A stretch of DNA of 64,000 nt from Candidatus Mycolicibacterium alkanivorans (GCF_022760805.1 NZ_JAIVFL010000001.1:3658001-3722000); one strand, 5' to 3'; positions 50,448-61,558 are shown, counted from the stretch's first letter. Notes: generated from the letters alone by a model not told the origin. Program-made: numbers and translations.

Positions 50448-50477
50448 ACCGTATCTTACTCCGGAGTAAGATACGGT
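50448..50477. promoter_or_regulatory. Perfect 30-bp palindrome upstream of fadE24
   Basis: ACCGTATCTTACTCC is followed at once by its exact reverse complement, giving a 30-bp dyad without spacer. It lies 47 bp upstream of the fadE24 ATG, overlapping the expected promoter. TTACTCCGGAGTAA cores are typical for TetR-type repressors of lipid genes; the regulator is not identified here, though a TetR gene lies at 56168. Confidence 0.85.
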
Positions 50478-50524
50478 TTAGTCAGCTCCGATCAGCACCG
50501 CCCACCACCGATGAGGCTGCCGAT

Positions 50525-51907
50525 ATGACCAACACCCTTCCGTCCAAGCCGACGAACGCGCGCGCCCGCGACAGCGCCGTCGGCCAGTACAAGCACAAGC
50601 GGACCTTGACTGACATCAGCCTGGCGCTCGTGACGCCTCTGGTCGGCCAGGAGTTCCTCGACCGCTGCGGCCTGCGCGACCCACTGAATCGCGCCCTGAA
50701 GTTCGGCGTCAAGGAGGTGTTCTCCACCGCCGGCGCCGCCACGCGGCAGTTCAAGAGGATCCAGGGCCTGGGCAAGGCACCGACGCGTCTTCGCCCCAGT
50801 GGCGCCGACTATTTCGACCTCACCCCCGACGACGACCAGAAGATGATCGTCGAGACGGTCCGCGAGTTTGCCGAGGAAGTGCTGCGGCCGGCGGCCCGCG
50901 AGGCCGACGACGCCGCGGCCTACCCGCCGGATCTGATCGCCAAGGCCGCCGAACTCGGCGTCACCGCCATCAACGTCCCCGAGGACTTCGACGGCATCGC
51001 CGAGCACCGCACCACCGTCACCAACGCCCTGGTGGCCGAAGCACTGGCGTACGGCGACATGGGCCTGGCGCTGCCGATCCTTGCCCCTAGCGGTGTCGCC
51101 TCAGCACTGACCCACTGGGGTAGCGCCGACCAGCAGGCCACCTATCTCACCGAATTCGCCGGGGCGAACGTCCCACAGGCCTGCGTGGCAATCGCCGAAC
51201 CGCAGGCCCTGTTCGACCCGACCGCGTTGAAGACCACCGCGGTGCGCACGCCCAGCGGCTACCGCCTCAACGGGGTCAAGTCGTTGGTGCCGGCCGCCGC
51301 GGACGCCGAATTATTCATCGTGGCAGCACAACTCAACGGCAAGCCGGCGTTGTTCATCGTCGAGGCGGCCGCTCCCGGGCTGACCGTGACCGCCGACCGC
51401 AGTATGGGGATCCGGGCGGCCGCGCTCGGCCAGATCGAGCTGAACAAGGTGTCAGTACCGCTTTCGGCGCGCCTCGGCGAGGACGGCGCCACCGATGCCG
51501 ACTACTCCGAATCCATTGCGCTGTCGCGCCTTGGCTGGGCCGCGCTGGCGGTCGGCACCTCGCACGCGGTGCTCGACTACGTCATCCCCTACGTCAAGGA
51601 ACGCGAAGCATTCGGCGAACCGATAGCACGCCGGCAGGCCGTGGCCTTCATGTGCGCCGACATCGCCATCGAGGTCGACGGGCTGCGACTGATCACCTGG
51701 CGCGGCGCCGCGCGCGCCGAGCAGGGCCTGCCGTTCGCACGCGAGGCCGCGCTCGCCAAGAAGCTCGGCACCGACAAGGCCATGCAGATCGGGCTGGACG
51801 GCGTCCAACTGCTCGGCGGCCACGGCTACACCAAGGAGCACCCGGTCGAACGCTGGTATCGCGATCTGCGGGTCATCGGCGTCGCCGAAGGCGTCCTGGT
51901 CCTCTGA
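50525..51907 (+). CDS. fadE24: Acyl-CoA dehydrogenase FadE24-like
   Basis: A 460-residue flavoprotein of the beta-oxidation type. An N-terminal extension of about 95 residues precedes the ACAD fold (MIVETVREFAEEVLRPAARE). Flavin and substrate regions are QACVAIAEPQALFDP, YRLNGVKSLVPAA and LLGGHGYTKEHPVERWYRDL. It corresponds to Rv3139 and is paired with the following gene; such pairs commonly form alpha2beta2 heterotetramers on steroid or branched substrates (inference). Probably repressed through the palindrome upstream. Confidence 0.9.
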   Translation: MTNTLPSKPTNARARDSAVGQYKHKRTLTDISLALVTPLVGQEFLDRCGLRDPLNRALKFGVKEVFSTAGAATRQFKRIQGLGKAPTRLRPSGADYFDLTPDDDQKMIVETVREFAEEVLRPAAREADDAAAYPPDLIAKAAELGVTAINVPEDFDGIAEHRTTVTNALVAEALAYGDMGLALPILAPSGVASALTHWGSADQQATYLTEFAGANVPQACVAIAEPQALFDPTALKTTAVRTPSGYRLNGVKSLVPAAADAELFIVAAQLNGKPALFIVEAAAPGLTVTADRSMGIRAAALGQIELNKVSVPLSARLGEDGATDADYSESIALSRLGWAALAVGTSHAVLDYVIPYVKEREAFGEPIARRQAVAFMCADIAIEVDGLRLITWRGAARAEQGLPFAREAALAKKLGTDKAMQIGLDGVQLLGGHGYTKEHPVERWYRDLRVIGVAEGVLVL

Positions 51908-51935
51908 AGTCCACGAATCGAACGGAAGTCCTGTC

Positions 51936-53150
51936 ATGGCGATCAATCTGGAAATGCCCCGCAAGCTGGAAGCCGTGATCGAAAAGGCGCACCAGGGCGC
52001 CGCCGAGATGCTGCGGCCGATCTCGCGCAAGTACGACCTCAACGAACACGCTTATCCCGTTGAACTCGACACGTTGGCCACGCTGTTCGAGGGCATCTCG
52101 GAGGCCAAGACGTTCTCGTTCGCCGGCACGGAGGCCTTCCGCGACAGCGACGAGGGGCCGAAGGGAAACATCAACGGCGGCAACATGTCCGCCTTGCTCA
52201 ACGCCCTTGAGATCGCGTGGGGCGACACCGCGCTGCTGCTGTCGGTGCCCCGCCAGGGCCTGGGCAACGCCGCGATCTCAGGCGTGGCCACCGACGAGCA
52301 ACTGGAGCGGTTGGGCAAGAACGTCTGGGCGGCGATGGCCATCACCGAGCCGTCGTTCGGTTCGGACTCCGCCGCGGTGTCGACGACGGCCGTGCTCGAC
52401 GGCGACGAGTACGTCATCAACGGCGAGAAGATCTACGTCACCGCCGGATCGCGGGCCACCCACATCGTGGTGTGGGCGACTCTGGACAAGTCCAAGGGGC
52501 GGGCGGCCATCAAGTCGTTCATCGTGTCGCGCGAGCATCCGGGCGTCACCGTCGAGCGTCTCGAACGCAAGCTCGGTATCAAGGCCTCCGACACCGCGGC
52601 CATCCGCTTCGACAATGTCCGCATCCCGAAGGGCAACCTGCTCGGCAGCCCGGACATCGAGGTGGAGAAGGGTTTCGCCGGGGTCATGGAGACCTTCGAC
52701 AACACCCGCCCGATCGTGGCGGCCATGGCCGTCGGCGTGGGCCGCGCCGCCCTGGAGGAACTGCGCAAGATCCTCACCGACGCCGGCGTGGAGATCTCCT
52801 ACGACAAGCCGGCCCACGCCCAAAGCGCACCCGCCGCGGAGTTCCTGCGCCTGGAAGCCGACTGGGAGGCCGGCTATCTGCTGACCGTGCGCTCGGCGTG
52901 GCAGGCCGACAACGCGATCCCGAACTCGAAGGAAGCCTCGATGGGCAAGGCCAAGGCCGCCCGGGTGGCCAGCGACATCACCCTCAAAGCCGTCGAATTG
53001 GCTGGTACCACAGGCTATTCCGAGCAGACCCTGCTGGAGAAATGGGCGCGCGACTCGAAGATCCTCGACATCTTCGAGGGCACCCAGCAGATCCAGCAGC
53101 TGGTGGTGGCCCGTCGGCTGCTCGGGTTGTCGTCCGCCGAACTCAAGTAG
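51936..53150 (+). CDS. fadE23: Acyl-CoA dehydrogenase FadE23-like
   Basis: A 404-residue ACAD (Rv3140-like). Landmarks: AMAITEPSFGSDSAAVSTTA, EYVINGEKIYVTAGSRATHI, GVMETFDNTRPIVAAMAVGV, GYSEQTLLEKWARDSKILDI and FEGTQQIQQLVVARRLLG. It begins 28 bp after fadE24. The pair is known to respond to isoniazid in M. tuberculosis according to my recollection of expression studies. A hairpin after the following spacer probably ends the transcript. Confidence 0.92.
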   Translation: MAINLEMPRKLEAVIEKAHQGAAEMLRPISRKYDLNEHAYPVELDTLATLFEGISEAKTFSFAGTEAFRDSDEGPKGNINGGNMSALLNALEIAWGDTALLLSVPRQGLGNAAISGVATDEQLERLGKNVWAAMAITEPSFGSDSAAVSTTAVLDGDEYVINGEKIYVTAGSRATHIVVWATLDKSKGRAAIKSFIVSREHPGVTVERLERKLGIKASDTAAIRFDNVRIPKGNLLGSPDIEVEKGFAGVMETFDNTRPIVAAMAVGVGRAALEELRKILTDAGVEISYDKPAHAQSAPAAEFLRLEADWEAGYLLTVRSAWQADNAIPNSKEASMGKAKAARVASDITLKAVELAGTTGYSEQTLLEKWARDSKILDIFEGTQQIQQLVVARRLLGLSSAELK

Positions 53151-53322
53151 CGGAGCCTGTCACTGCAGGCGGGAAACGCGATGTCGCGGATCCGCATACA
53201 ACCATGACACCACCGAATGCTGGATTGTTCGGGCCGCGGCCAGTCGGTCGACGTCAAGGACGTCGTCGCGGTGATCGACCAGGTTGCGGGCCGGGATGAA
53301 TTCGGGTCGAGCTGTGGTGCGA

Positions 53323-53348
53323 GTCGCCGGCGGTTTCTAGCCGGCGAC
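53323..53348. terminator. Terminator-like hairpin between fadE23 and fbp
   Basis: GTCGCCGGC-N8-GCCGGCGAC forms a perfect 9-bp GC-rich stem between the convergent fadE23 and antigen 85 genes, a suitable place for bidirectional termination. The preceding 170 bp hold no convincing gene. Confidence 0.65.
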
Positions 53349-53363
53349 CCGCGACCAGTCAGC

Positions 53364-54410
<1,047 letters not shown>

Positions 54411-54629
54411 TCATGAGGCAGTGAAAGTCCACCGCGTTGCACATTCGTTACCTCGGCCTTGTCAGCGGCCCGAACGAAAACTAATGTCACTTTTAGTTTT
54501 CCGGGCGCCACAGGCGCTAACCCACCTCGGGAGATTCCATGGAATCGTTCGCCCACCTGCGCAAAGGCACCATTCTGCACGAACAGACACAGAATCGCAC
54601 CACACGACCACTTTTTGTGCGAGTCCGCG

Positions 54630-55430
54630 TCGGCTCGCGTGGTGCACGCGCGCAACAAGAAGGCCGTCACCCTCAACCTGCGCGAGCCGAAGGGCCGCGA
54701 TCTGTTCCTGAAACTCGTTGAGCGCTCCGACATCATCGTGGAGAACTTCCGCCCGGGGACCCTGGAGAAATGGGGTCTGGGTTACGACGTTCTGCGCCAA
54801 TACAACAAGGGCATCATCCTGGTTCGGGTGTCCGGCTGCGGCCAGACCGGACCGGACGCGCACAAGGCCGGGTACGCGTCGGTGGCCGAGGCAGCCAACG
54901 GACTGCGGCACATGAACGACTTCCCCGGCGGGCCCCCGCCGGGGCTGGCGCTGTCCCTCGGGGACAGCCTGGCCGGGATGTTCGCCGTTCAGGGTGCGCT
55001 CGCGGCACTGTACCGACGGACCGTCAGCGGCGACGGTCAGGTGGCCGACGCCGCGCTGACCGAGGCCTGCCTGGCCATCCAGGAATCCACCATTCCCGAT
55101 TACGACGCCGGCGGCATCGCGCGCGGGCCGTCGGGCACCCGGCTGGAAGGCATTGCGCCATCCAACATCTACCGCACCGCCGACGGCAGCTGGGTGGTCA
55201 TCGCCGCCAACCAGGACACCGTCTTCCAGATGTTATGCGCGGCGATGGGCCAACCAGAGCTGGCCACCGACGACCGCTTCGTCGACCACGGTGCCCGTGG
55301 CCGCAACCAGGACGAGCTGGACAAGATCATCGGCGACTGGGCTGCGCAACGGCAGCCTGCCGACATCATCGAAACCCTCAGCGCCGCAGGGGTGATCAGC
55401 GGTCCGATCAACACGGTCGCGGAGGTGGTT
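54630..55430 (+). pseudogene. CaiB/BaiF-type CoA-transferase, both ends missing
   Basis: The frame encodes a good stretch of family III CoA-transferase (RNKKAVTLNLREPKGRDLF, DIIVENFRPGTLEKWGLGYD, GCGQTGPDAHKAGYASV, AALYRRTVSGDGQVADAALT, NQDTVFQMLCAAMGQPELAT). The first 60-70 residues, with the nucleotide-binding start, are absent; the sequence before 54630 is unrelated. At NTVAEV the gene breaks off, losing the last 50-60 residues, and the next frame continues as an HMG-CoA lyase. A long open frame covers it, but a functional product is unlikely. Confidence 0.8.
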
Positions 55431-56161
55431 TGGCCGACGCGCCGGAACTGGCTGCCGCCCTGGGCAATTATCCCGACATGGAGTTCTCGGCGCTGGTCGC
55501 CAACCCCAACGGCGCCAAGCGCGCGATCGCGGCGGGATTGCGCTCGCTGGAGTACGTGGTCTCGGCCGCCGACGGGCACAGCCGTGCCAACGTGGGCCGC
55601 AGCAGTGCCGAAGCCACGGCGCAGATCGCTGACATCGTCGTGATCGCCCACGACTCCGACGTCAGCGTCGAGGTCATCATCGCCACGGCGTGGGACTGCC
55701 CGTTCGACGGACCGACGCCGCCGCAACGGGTACTCGACATCGTCGATGCGGCAGTCGAGTACGGGGCCGACCGGCTGGCCATCGCCGACACGATCGGCAC
55801 CACCGCCCCTGGTCGGGTCATCGACCTGGTGGGCCAGGTGCGCCCGCGCATCGGCGACCTGCCACTGGGGGCGCACTTCCACAACACCCGCGGGGCGGGA
55901 CCGGCGAGCGCCTATGCCGCGGTGACCGCCGGAGTCACGCGGCTGGACTCCTCGGTCGGCGGCCTGGGCGGCTGTCCGTTCGCACCCGGCGCCAGCGGCA
56001 ACATCGCCACCGAGGATCTGGTCTATCTGTTGCGGGACAGTGGAATCGCCGTGGACGTCGACCTGCGGGCCGCCGTCCACGCCACCCGGGTGGCCCAGTC
56101 CGTCGTGGGACACGACTTGCCCAGTGCGCTGCAGCGCGCCGGCGACCGGACCCTGAACTGA
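55431..56161 (+). pseudogene. HMG-CoA lyase-like gene, N-terminus missing
   Basis: From LADAPELAAALGNYPDMEFS to the stop at 56161 the text is an HMGL/isopropylmalate-synthase-type barrel (EYVVSAADGHSRANVGRSSA, ADRLAIADTIGTTAPGRVID, GAHFHNTRGAGPASAYAAV, GGLGGCPFAPGASGNIATED). The first 60 or so residues, including the catalytic Arg-Asp start (RDGLQ), are gone; the frame joins the truncated CoA-transferase in another phase. The two genes are commonly adjacent, so one deletion removing the end of the first and the start of the second explains both. Confidence 0.8.
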
Positions 56162-56167
56162 GCACCC

Positions 56168-56794
56168 GTGCCCACCGGCGCCGCGCGAACACTGAGCAGC
56201 AAGGGTCGCCAGACCCAGCAGGCCATCGCGGATGCGGCTCGGAAACTGTTCGCCGAGCGCGGTTTTCACGGCACGACACTGTCCGACATCACCTCGGCGG
56301 CCGGCAAGTCGCCGGCGGTGTTCTACCGCTACTTCGACGACAAGGAGGATCTGCTGGCCGCTCTGGCCGAGTCGTTCCTGCACGACGTCGTCCTTCCGTC
56401 GGGCCTGCGGGTGCATCTTCCCGAATCCCCGAACGACGACGGATTCTTCCGCACCGTGGTCAGCGCCTACTGGGTGATGTTCAAGCAGAGCATCGGCATC
56501 ATGGTGGCGGTGGACCAGCTCGCGGCCACCGAGGCCCGTTTCGCGGCGCTGCAGAACCAGTTCCGCCAGTTCGGCATCGACATCGTCGCCGCGTCGGTTC
56601 GCCGGGCCCAGGAGCAGGGGCACGCCGCCGCGCTGAATGCCGAGCACACCGCGCTGGCGATCGCGCTGCTGTTCGAACAGTTCACCACCGTGTGTATGCG
56701 GCCGGACACCGCCGGCCTCGGTGTTCGGCTCTCCGACGCCGAGGCCATCGCCACCCTGTCGACCATCTGGAAGAAGACTCTGTACGGCTTTTAG
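56168..56794 (+). CDS. TetR-family transcriptional regulator
   Basis: A 208-residue repressor. The N-terminal HTH is QQAIADAARKLFAERGFHGT, ITSAAGKSPAVFYRYFDDKE; the C-terminal part is a ligand-binding helical domain. It begins with GTG 6 bp after the lyase remnant and therefore probably belonged to that operon, controlling acyl-CoA metabolism. The 30-bp palindrome at fadE24 is a possible but unproven site. Confidence 0.9.
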   Translation: MPTGAARTLSSKGRQTQQAIADAARKLFAERGFHGTTLSDITSAAGKSPAVFYRYFDDKEDLLAALAESFLHDVVLPSGLRVHLPESPNDDGFFRTVVSAYWVMFKQSIGIMVAVDQLAATEARFAALQNQFRQFGIDIVAASVRRAQEQGHAAALNAEHTALAIALLFEQFTTVCMRPDTAGLGVRLSDAEAIATLSTIWKKTLYGF

Positions 56795-56804
56795 AACCGA
56801 GCTT

Positions 56805-56975
56805 GGAGATCACCGTGGAGTTCACACGGCCCGAGCACCTTTCGCCGCTGCTGGCCGAGATGGACGCGTTCATCGAGGCCGAGATCAAGCCGCTCGAGGC
56901 CGACCACTGCCGTCGAAGTTCGGCGGCCGCGACGACACCAACCTGGATCTGCTGGCACGAATCGACTGGAGATGA
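56805..56975 (+). pseudogene. Acyl-CoA dehydrogenase N-terminal scrap with internal deletion
   Basis: The frame VEFTRPEHLSPLLAEMDAFI then EAEIKPLEADH is the start of an ACAD; then, in a different frame, LPSKFGGRDDTNLDLL resembles a segment found about 60 residues further on. Nothing else of the gene remains before the YceI-like gene. Two ends joined over a deletion explain the layout. Confidence 0.65.
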
Positions 56976-56976
56976 C

Positions 56977-57231
56977 ATGACCAACCTGCACAACCTGCTC
57001 GCCGACCCCGCTACTGCCGGGGTCTGGAACCTGGTGCCTGCCCGCTCCTCCGTGCGGTTCAAGAACAAGACCCTGTGGGGTCTGGTGGCCGTCAACGGCG
57101 AATTCACCGACGTGAGCGGAGACGGCCAGATCACCGTCGACCGGTCCAGCTTCGGTGTCAGCGGCAACATGTTCGGGATGATGCCGACGACGACCACGCT
57201 GATCGCCGATCTCGTGTTCGCGAAGGCCTGA
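56977..57231 (+). CDS. Mini YceI-like protein, probably internally deleted
   Basis: Eighty-four residues. The start, WNLVPARSSVRFKNKTLWGL then VAVNGEFTDVSGDGQI, matches the N-terminus of YceI lipid-binding proteins (normally 170-190 residues). The end, VDRSSFGVSGNMFGMMPTTT then TLIADLVFAKA, matches their C-terminus. The central half of the barrel is missing but the frame is preserved. Whether the product folds is doubtful; I keep it as CDS because the frame is clean. Confidence 0.6.
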   Translation: MTNLHNLLADPATAGVWNLVPARSSVRFKNKTLWGLVAVNGEFTDVSGDGQITVDRSSFGVSGNMFGMMPTTTTLIADLVFAKA

Positions 57232-57363
57232 TTGGCAACAAGCGCGCCAGACGGTGCTGGTGTGACGGATGTGGCGACTCGGCCCGCCACCGCTCGATGG
57301 CGATTTCGACCGGGGCCGCTGAACGCGCCAGGGGGCAGGTGTTTTCGCAGTAGCATCGGCGGC

Positions 57364-57879
57364 GTGTCTGGCTCCGGCGCACCACCCGTCCATGTCCTGG
57401 TGTACAGCAGCAACGCCCGTACCCGCGAGCAGGTTCGGCTCGCGCTGGGCAAGCGGGTCCACCCCGAGCTGCCCGAGCTGACCTACACCGATGTGGCCAC
57501 CGGGCCGATGGTGATCCAGCTGATGGACCGCGGCGGATTCGATCTCGTGATCCTCGACGGCGAGGCCGCGCCGGTCGGCGGCATGGGCATTGCCAAACAG
57601 CTCAAGGACGAGATCGCCGACTGCCCGCCCATCCTGGTCCTGACCGGCCGTGCCGACGATGCCTGGCTGGCCAGCTGGTCGCGGGCCGAAGCCGCCGTAC
57701 CCCATCCGATCGACCCGATCCGGCTGGCTGAGGCGGTAGTTGGTTTGCTACCAACTACGGTGTGGCGTCGAGACGCCAATTCCACTGTCGCTCTTGCCCT
57801 CTCGACGCGAGACGGGCCGCGTCCAGTTATTGAAGCCATCCTAACCAAAACGCGTCGGCCCGCGTCACAAGATCGCTAA
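57364..57879 (+). CDS. Response-regulator-like receiver protein (Rv3143 homologue)
   Basis: A single-domain receiver protein ahead of the nuo operon, as in M. tuberculosis. Text such as [40 protein letters not shown] (phospho-Asp region) and [19 protein letters not shown] fits that protein, which has been proposed to modulate complex I. Ours is 171 residues: after AEAVVGLLP it continues about 40 residues longer than Rv3143 as I recall it, running through two hairpins. The normal stop may have been lost. GTG start at 57364. Confidence 0.82.
   Translation: MSGSGAPPVHVLVYSSNARTREQVRLALGKRVHPELPELTYTDVATGPMVIQLMDRGGFDLVILDGEAAPVGGMGIAKQLKDEIADCPPILVLTGRADDAWLASWSRAEAAVPHPIDPIRLAEAVVGLLPTTVWRRDANSTVALALSTRDGPRPVIEAILTKTRRPASQDR
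57736..57777. promoter_or_regulatory. Tandem hairpins within the 3' end of the response regulator gene
   Basis: GTAGTTGGT-N5-ACCAACTAC (57736-57758) is a perfect 9-bp stem, followed by GGCGTC-GA-GACGCC (57764-57777). They lie about 150-190 bp upstream of nuoA and could be a repressor site for the nuo promoter or an attenuator/terminator after the original end of the regulator gene. Confidence 0.55.
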
Positions 57880-57929
57880 GCTGTGCCTCAGCTCACATCG
57901 AAAGCCCAAGCGAGGAGTGGCACAGCGGT

Positions 57930-58289
57930 ATGAGTCTCTACACACCCATCTTGGTGCTGGGAGTCATCGCAGCGGGGTTCGCCGTTGTCTCGGTGGTCAT
58001 CGCGCTGGTAATCGGCCCTCGGCGGTACAACCGCGCCAAGCTCGAGGCCTACGAGTGCGGTATCGAGCCGATGAGCGGCGAGCCCGCGGGCCAGCGCTTT
58101 CCCATCAAGTACTACCTGACCGCGATGTTGTTCATCGTGTTCGACATCGAGATCGTCTTCCTCTACCCGTGGGCGGTGGCGTTCGACCAGCTCGGCACCT
58201 TCGCCCTGGTGGAGATGCTGATCTTCATGGCCACCGTCTTCGTGGCCTACGGGTACGTCTGGCGGCGGGGCGGTCTCGAGTGGGACTAG
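57930..58289 (+). CDS. nuoA: NADH-quinone oxidoreductase subunit A
   Basis: A 119-residue complex I membrane subunit with three helices: an N-terminal one, one around [20 protein letters not shown] and a C-terminal one; AYECGIEP is the loop cysteine motif. It begins the nuo operon; GAGGAG precedes the ATG. It overlaps nuoB by 10 bp. Confidence 0.96.
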   Translation: MSLYTPILVLGVIAAGFAVVSVVIALVIGPRRYNRAKLEAYECGIEPMSGEPAGQRFPIKYYLTAMLFIVFDIEIVFLYPWAVAFDQLGTFALVEMLIFMATVFVAYGYVWRRGGLEWD

Positions 58290-58834
58290 AAGAAGCGCTG
58301 CCGGGCGGCATCCTGCTGTCCACGGTGGAGAAGGTGGCCGGATTCGTCCGCAAGGGGTCGCTGTGGCCGGCGACGTTCGGCCTGGCGTGCTGCGCGATCG
58401 AGATGATGGCGACGGCTGGGCCCCGGTTCGACATCGCCCGCTTCGGGATGGAGCGGTTCTCGGCCACCCCCCGGCAGGCCGATCTGATGATCGTGGCCGG
58501 ACGGGTGAGCCAGAAGATGGCTCCGGTGCTGCGACAGGTCTACGATCAGATGGCCGAACCGAAGTGGGTGCTGGCCATGGGTGTTTGCGCCTCCAGCGGA
58601 GGGATGTTCAACAACTACGCCGTGGTGCAGGGTGTCGATCACGTGGTGCCGGTGGACATCTATCTGCCGGGCTGCCCGCCCCGGCCGGAGATGCTGCTGC
58701 ATGCGATCCTGGCTCTGCATGCGAAGATCGCCGAAATGCCGCTGGGCGTGCACCGCTCGGAAGCGGTCGCGGCCGCCGAGCAGGCCGCCCTGTCGGTCAA
58801 GCCCACGATCGAGCCCAAGGGTCTGCTGCGGTGA
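58280..58834 (+). CDS. nuoB: NADH-quinone oxidoreductase subunit B
   Basis: A 184-residue subunit holding cluster N2, the last Fe-S centre before quinone. Ligand motifs: [23 protein letters not shown] and [10 protein letters not shown]. Starts at GTG inside the nuoA end and overlaps nuoC. Confidence 0.96.
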   Translation: MGLEEALPGGILLSTVEKVAGFVRKGSLWPATFGLACCAIEMMATAGPRFDIARFGMERFSATPRQADLMIVAGRVSQKMAPVLRQVYDQMAEPKWVLAMGVCASSGGMFNNYAVVQGVDHVVPVDIYLPGCPPRPEMLLHAILALHAKIAEMPLGVHRSEAVAAAEQAALSVKPTIEPKGLLR

Positions 58835-59538
58835 CCGGCGGGCAGGCGCGAAGCGACGCGGGGAATGGCCGAGCCGAGGGCGACCAGGAAGTCATCGGCG
58901 TGCGCCGGGGCATGTTCGGCATCAACGGCAGCGGCGACACCTCGGGGTACGGCCGGCTGGTCGGCGAAGTCGCGCTGCCGGGCAGCGCGCCGCGGCCCTA
59001 CGGCGGCTATTTCGACGAGCTGGTCGACCGGCTGGCCGAAGTGCTCGGCGCCGACGCGTTCGAGGCGGCCGTCGAGCGGGTGGTGGTGTTCCGCGACCAG
59101 CTGACGCTGGACGTCCGCCGGGAGCACCTGCTGGCCACCGCGCAGGCGTTGCGCGACGACGAGCTGCTGCGCTTCGAACTGTGCCTCGGGGTGTCCGGGG
59201 TGCACTACCCCGACGACACCGGACGCGAACTGCACGCCTACTACCCGCTGATGTCGATCACGCACAACCGGCGGGTGCAGTTGGAGGTGGCGTGCCCGGA
59301 CGCCGATCCTCATGTGCCGTCACTGTTTTCGGTGTATCCCACCTGCGACTGGCACGAACGCGAGACGTACGACTTCTTCGGTATCATCTTCGACGGCCAC
59401 CCGGGGCTCACCCGCATCGAAATGCCCGACGACTGGGCGGGTCACCCACAGCGCAAGGACTATCCACTGGGCGGAATTCCGGTGGAGTACCACGGCGCTC
59501 AGATCCCACCCCCAGACGAACGCAGGTCGTATCACTGA
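58831..59538 (+). CDS. nuoC: NADH-quinone oxidoreductase subunit C
   Basis: A 235-residue hydrophilic subunit with the 30-kDa signature, [20 protein letters not shown], and the ending [19 protein letters not shown] start overlaps the nuoB stop. An N-terminal 25-residue extension of low complexity ([20 protein letters not shown]) precedes the conserved part. Confidence 0.95.
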   Translation: MTGGQARSDAGNGRAEGDQEVIGVRRGMFGINGSGDTSGYGRLVGEVALPGSAPRPYGGYFDELVDRLAEVLGADAFEAAVERVVVFRDQLTLDVRREHLLATAQALRDDELLRFELCLGVSGVHYPDDTGRELHAYYPLMSITHNRRVQLEVACPDADPHVPSLFSVYPTCDWHERETYDFFGIIFDGHPGLTRIEMPDDWAGHPQRKDYPLGGIPVEYHGAQIPPPDERRSYH

Positions 59539-60848
59539 TGAGCGAACACATCGACGACGGCGACGGCGTGATCGTGTTGGGCGGGCAGGACTGGGACGAG
59601 ATCGTCGCGGCCGCCCGCCTGGGTGAGGCCGGCGAACGCATCGTGGTCAACATGGGCCCGCAGCACCCCTCTACCCACGGAGTGCTGCGGCTGATCCTGG
59701 AGATCGAGGGCGAGACCGTCACCGAAGCCCGCTGCGGGATCGGCTATCTGCACACCGGTATCGAGAAGAACCTCGAGTACCGCACCTGGACACAGGGCGT
59801 GACGTTCGTGACACGGATGGACTACCTGTCGCCGTTCTTCAACGAGACCGCGTATTGCCTTGGCGTCGAACGACTTCTGGACATCACCGATGCCATCCCC
59901 CAGCGTGCCTCGGTGATCCGGGTGATGCTCATGGAGCTCAACCGCATCTCGTCGCACCTGGTGGCGCTGGCCACCGGCGGCATGGAGCTGGGCGCGATGA
60001 CGCCGATGTTCTTCGGGTTCCGCGAACGCGAGCTGATCCTGACGGTGTTCGAGGCGATCACCGGACTGCGCATGAACAGCGCCTACGTCCGGCCCGGCGG
60101 GTTGGCGGCCGACCTGCCCGAGGACGGCGCGCAGCGGGTCGAGGACCTGTTGAAGATCCTGCCCGGACGGCTGCGTGAGCTCGAGGATCTGCTGACCGAG
60201 AGCTACATCTGGAAGGCCCGCACTCAAGGCATCGGCTACCTCGATCTGACCGGCTGCATGGCGCTGGGCATCACCGGGCCGGTGCTGCGCTCCACCGGCC
60301 TGCCGCACGATCTGCGCAAGTCCCAACCGTATTGCGGTTATGAGACTTACGACTTCGACGTCATCACCGACACCGGTGCCGACTGCTACGGGCGGTACCT
60401 GATCCGGGTTCGCGAGATGTATGAGTCGCTGAAGATCGTCCGCCAATGCCTGGACCGGTTGGAGCCGGGCCCGGTGATGATCACCGACAAGAAGCTGGCG
60501 TGGCCGGCCGACCTCACGCTCGGCCCGGACGGACTGGGCAACTCCGCGGAGCACATCGCCAAAATCATGGGCCCGTCGATGGAGGGTCTGATCCACCACT
60601 TCAAGCTCGTCACCGAAGGTATCCGGGTGCCGGCCGGGCAGGTCTACACCGCGGTGGAGTCACCGCGCGGAGAGCTCGGCGTGCACATGGTGTCCGACGG
60701 CGGCACCCGGCCGTATCGGGTGCACTACCGGGACCCGTCGTTCACGAATCTGCAAGCGGTAGCGGCGATGTGCGAGGGCGGCATGGTCGCCGACGTGATC
60801 GCGGCGGTGGCGTCGATCGATCCGGTGATGGGCGGTGTGGACAGATGA
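59538..60848 (+). CDS. nuoD: NADH-quinone oxidoreductase subunit D
   Basis: A 436-residue 49-kDa-type subunit forming the quinone site with NuoB; it is an evolutionary relative of hydrogenase large subunits. Motifs: [55 protein letters not shown] and the C-terminal [11 protein letters not shown]. Starts one base into the nuoC stop. Confidence 0.96.
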   Translation: MSEHIDDGDGVIVLGGQDWDEIVAAARLGEAGERIVVNMGPQHPSTHGVLRLILEIEGETVTEARCGIGYLHTGIEKNLEYRTWTQGVTFVTRMDYLSPFFNETAYCLGVERLLDITDAIPQRASVIRVMLMELNRISSHLVALATGGMELGAMTPMFFGFRERELILTVFEAITGLRMNSAYVRPGGLAADLPEDGAQRVEDLLKILPGRLRELEDLLTESYIWKARTQGIGYLDLTGCMALGITGPVLRSTGLPHDLRKSQPYCGYETYDFDVITDTGADCYGRYLIRVREMYESLKIVRQCLDRLEPGPVMITDKKLAWPADLTLGPDGLGNSAEHIAKIMGPSMEGLIHHFKLVTEGIRVPAGQVYTAVESPRGELGVHMVSDGGTRPYRVHYRDPSFTNLQAVAAMCEGGMVADVIAAVASIDPVMGGVDR

Positions 60849-61558
60849 GCGTGGACTTGGTTCTGGGCCCGCCGCCCGAAGAGCCCGGCCCGCCGATCGG
60901 CGGGCGGGAGTCCTATCCGGCCGAGGTGCTCGAGCGGTTGGCCGCCGACGCGGCGACGATCATCGCCCGCTATCCGCATCCCCGCTCGGCGCTGCTTCCG
61001 CTGCTGCACCTGGTGCAGTCCGAAGACGGCTACCTGACCAAGGCGGGAATCGCGTTCTGCGCCAAGCGATTGAACCTCACCGGCGCCGAGGTCGCCGCAG
61101 TCGCCACGTTCTACTCGATGTACCGGCGCACCGAGACCGGGCGGTACCTGATCGGTGTGTGCACCAACACGCTGTGCGCGATCATGGGCGGCGATGCCAT
61201 TCTCGAGGCGCTGGAGAACGACCTCGGTCTGCACGCCGGGCAGACCACCGGTGACGGGCTGATCACCCTTGAGCACATCGAGTGCAACGCGGCCTGCGAC
61301 TACGCCCCAGTGGTGATGGTCAACTGGGAGTTCTTCGACAACCAAACACCCTCCAGTGCAAGAGAACTCGTCGAGTCCATCCGCCGCGGCGAGACCCCCG
61401 AGCCGACCCGCGGCGCGCTGGTGTGCCCGTTCCGGGAGACGGCGCGCACGTTGGCCGGGGTGGGACCACGGACCGCCGATACCAGTGGCCCCGGTGAGGC
61501 CACTCTGGCCGGGCTGCGGGTGGCGCAGGCGTCGGCTGCGGGCGGAGAAGAGTCATGA
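60845..61558 (+). CDS. nuoE: NADH-quinone oxidoreductase subunit E
   Basis: A 237-residue 24-kDa-type subunit with a [2Fe-2S] thioredoxin-like domain; ligand cysteines are in [12 protein letters not shown] and [12 protein letters not shown]. The last 50 residues are a variable extension typical of actinobacteria. ATG overlaps the nuoD stop. Confidence 0.95.
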   Translation: MSVDLVLGPPPEEPGPPIGGRESYPAEVLERLAADAATIIARYPHPRSALLPLLHLVQSEDGYLTKAGIAFCAKRLNLTGAEVAAVATFYSMYRRTETGRYLIGVCTNTLCAIMGGDAILEALENDLGLHAGQTTGDGLITLEHIECNAACDYAPVVMVNWEFFDNQTPSSARELVESIRRGETPEPTRGALVCPFRETARTLAGVGPRTADTSGPGEATLAGLRVAQASAAGGEES

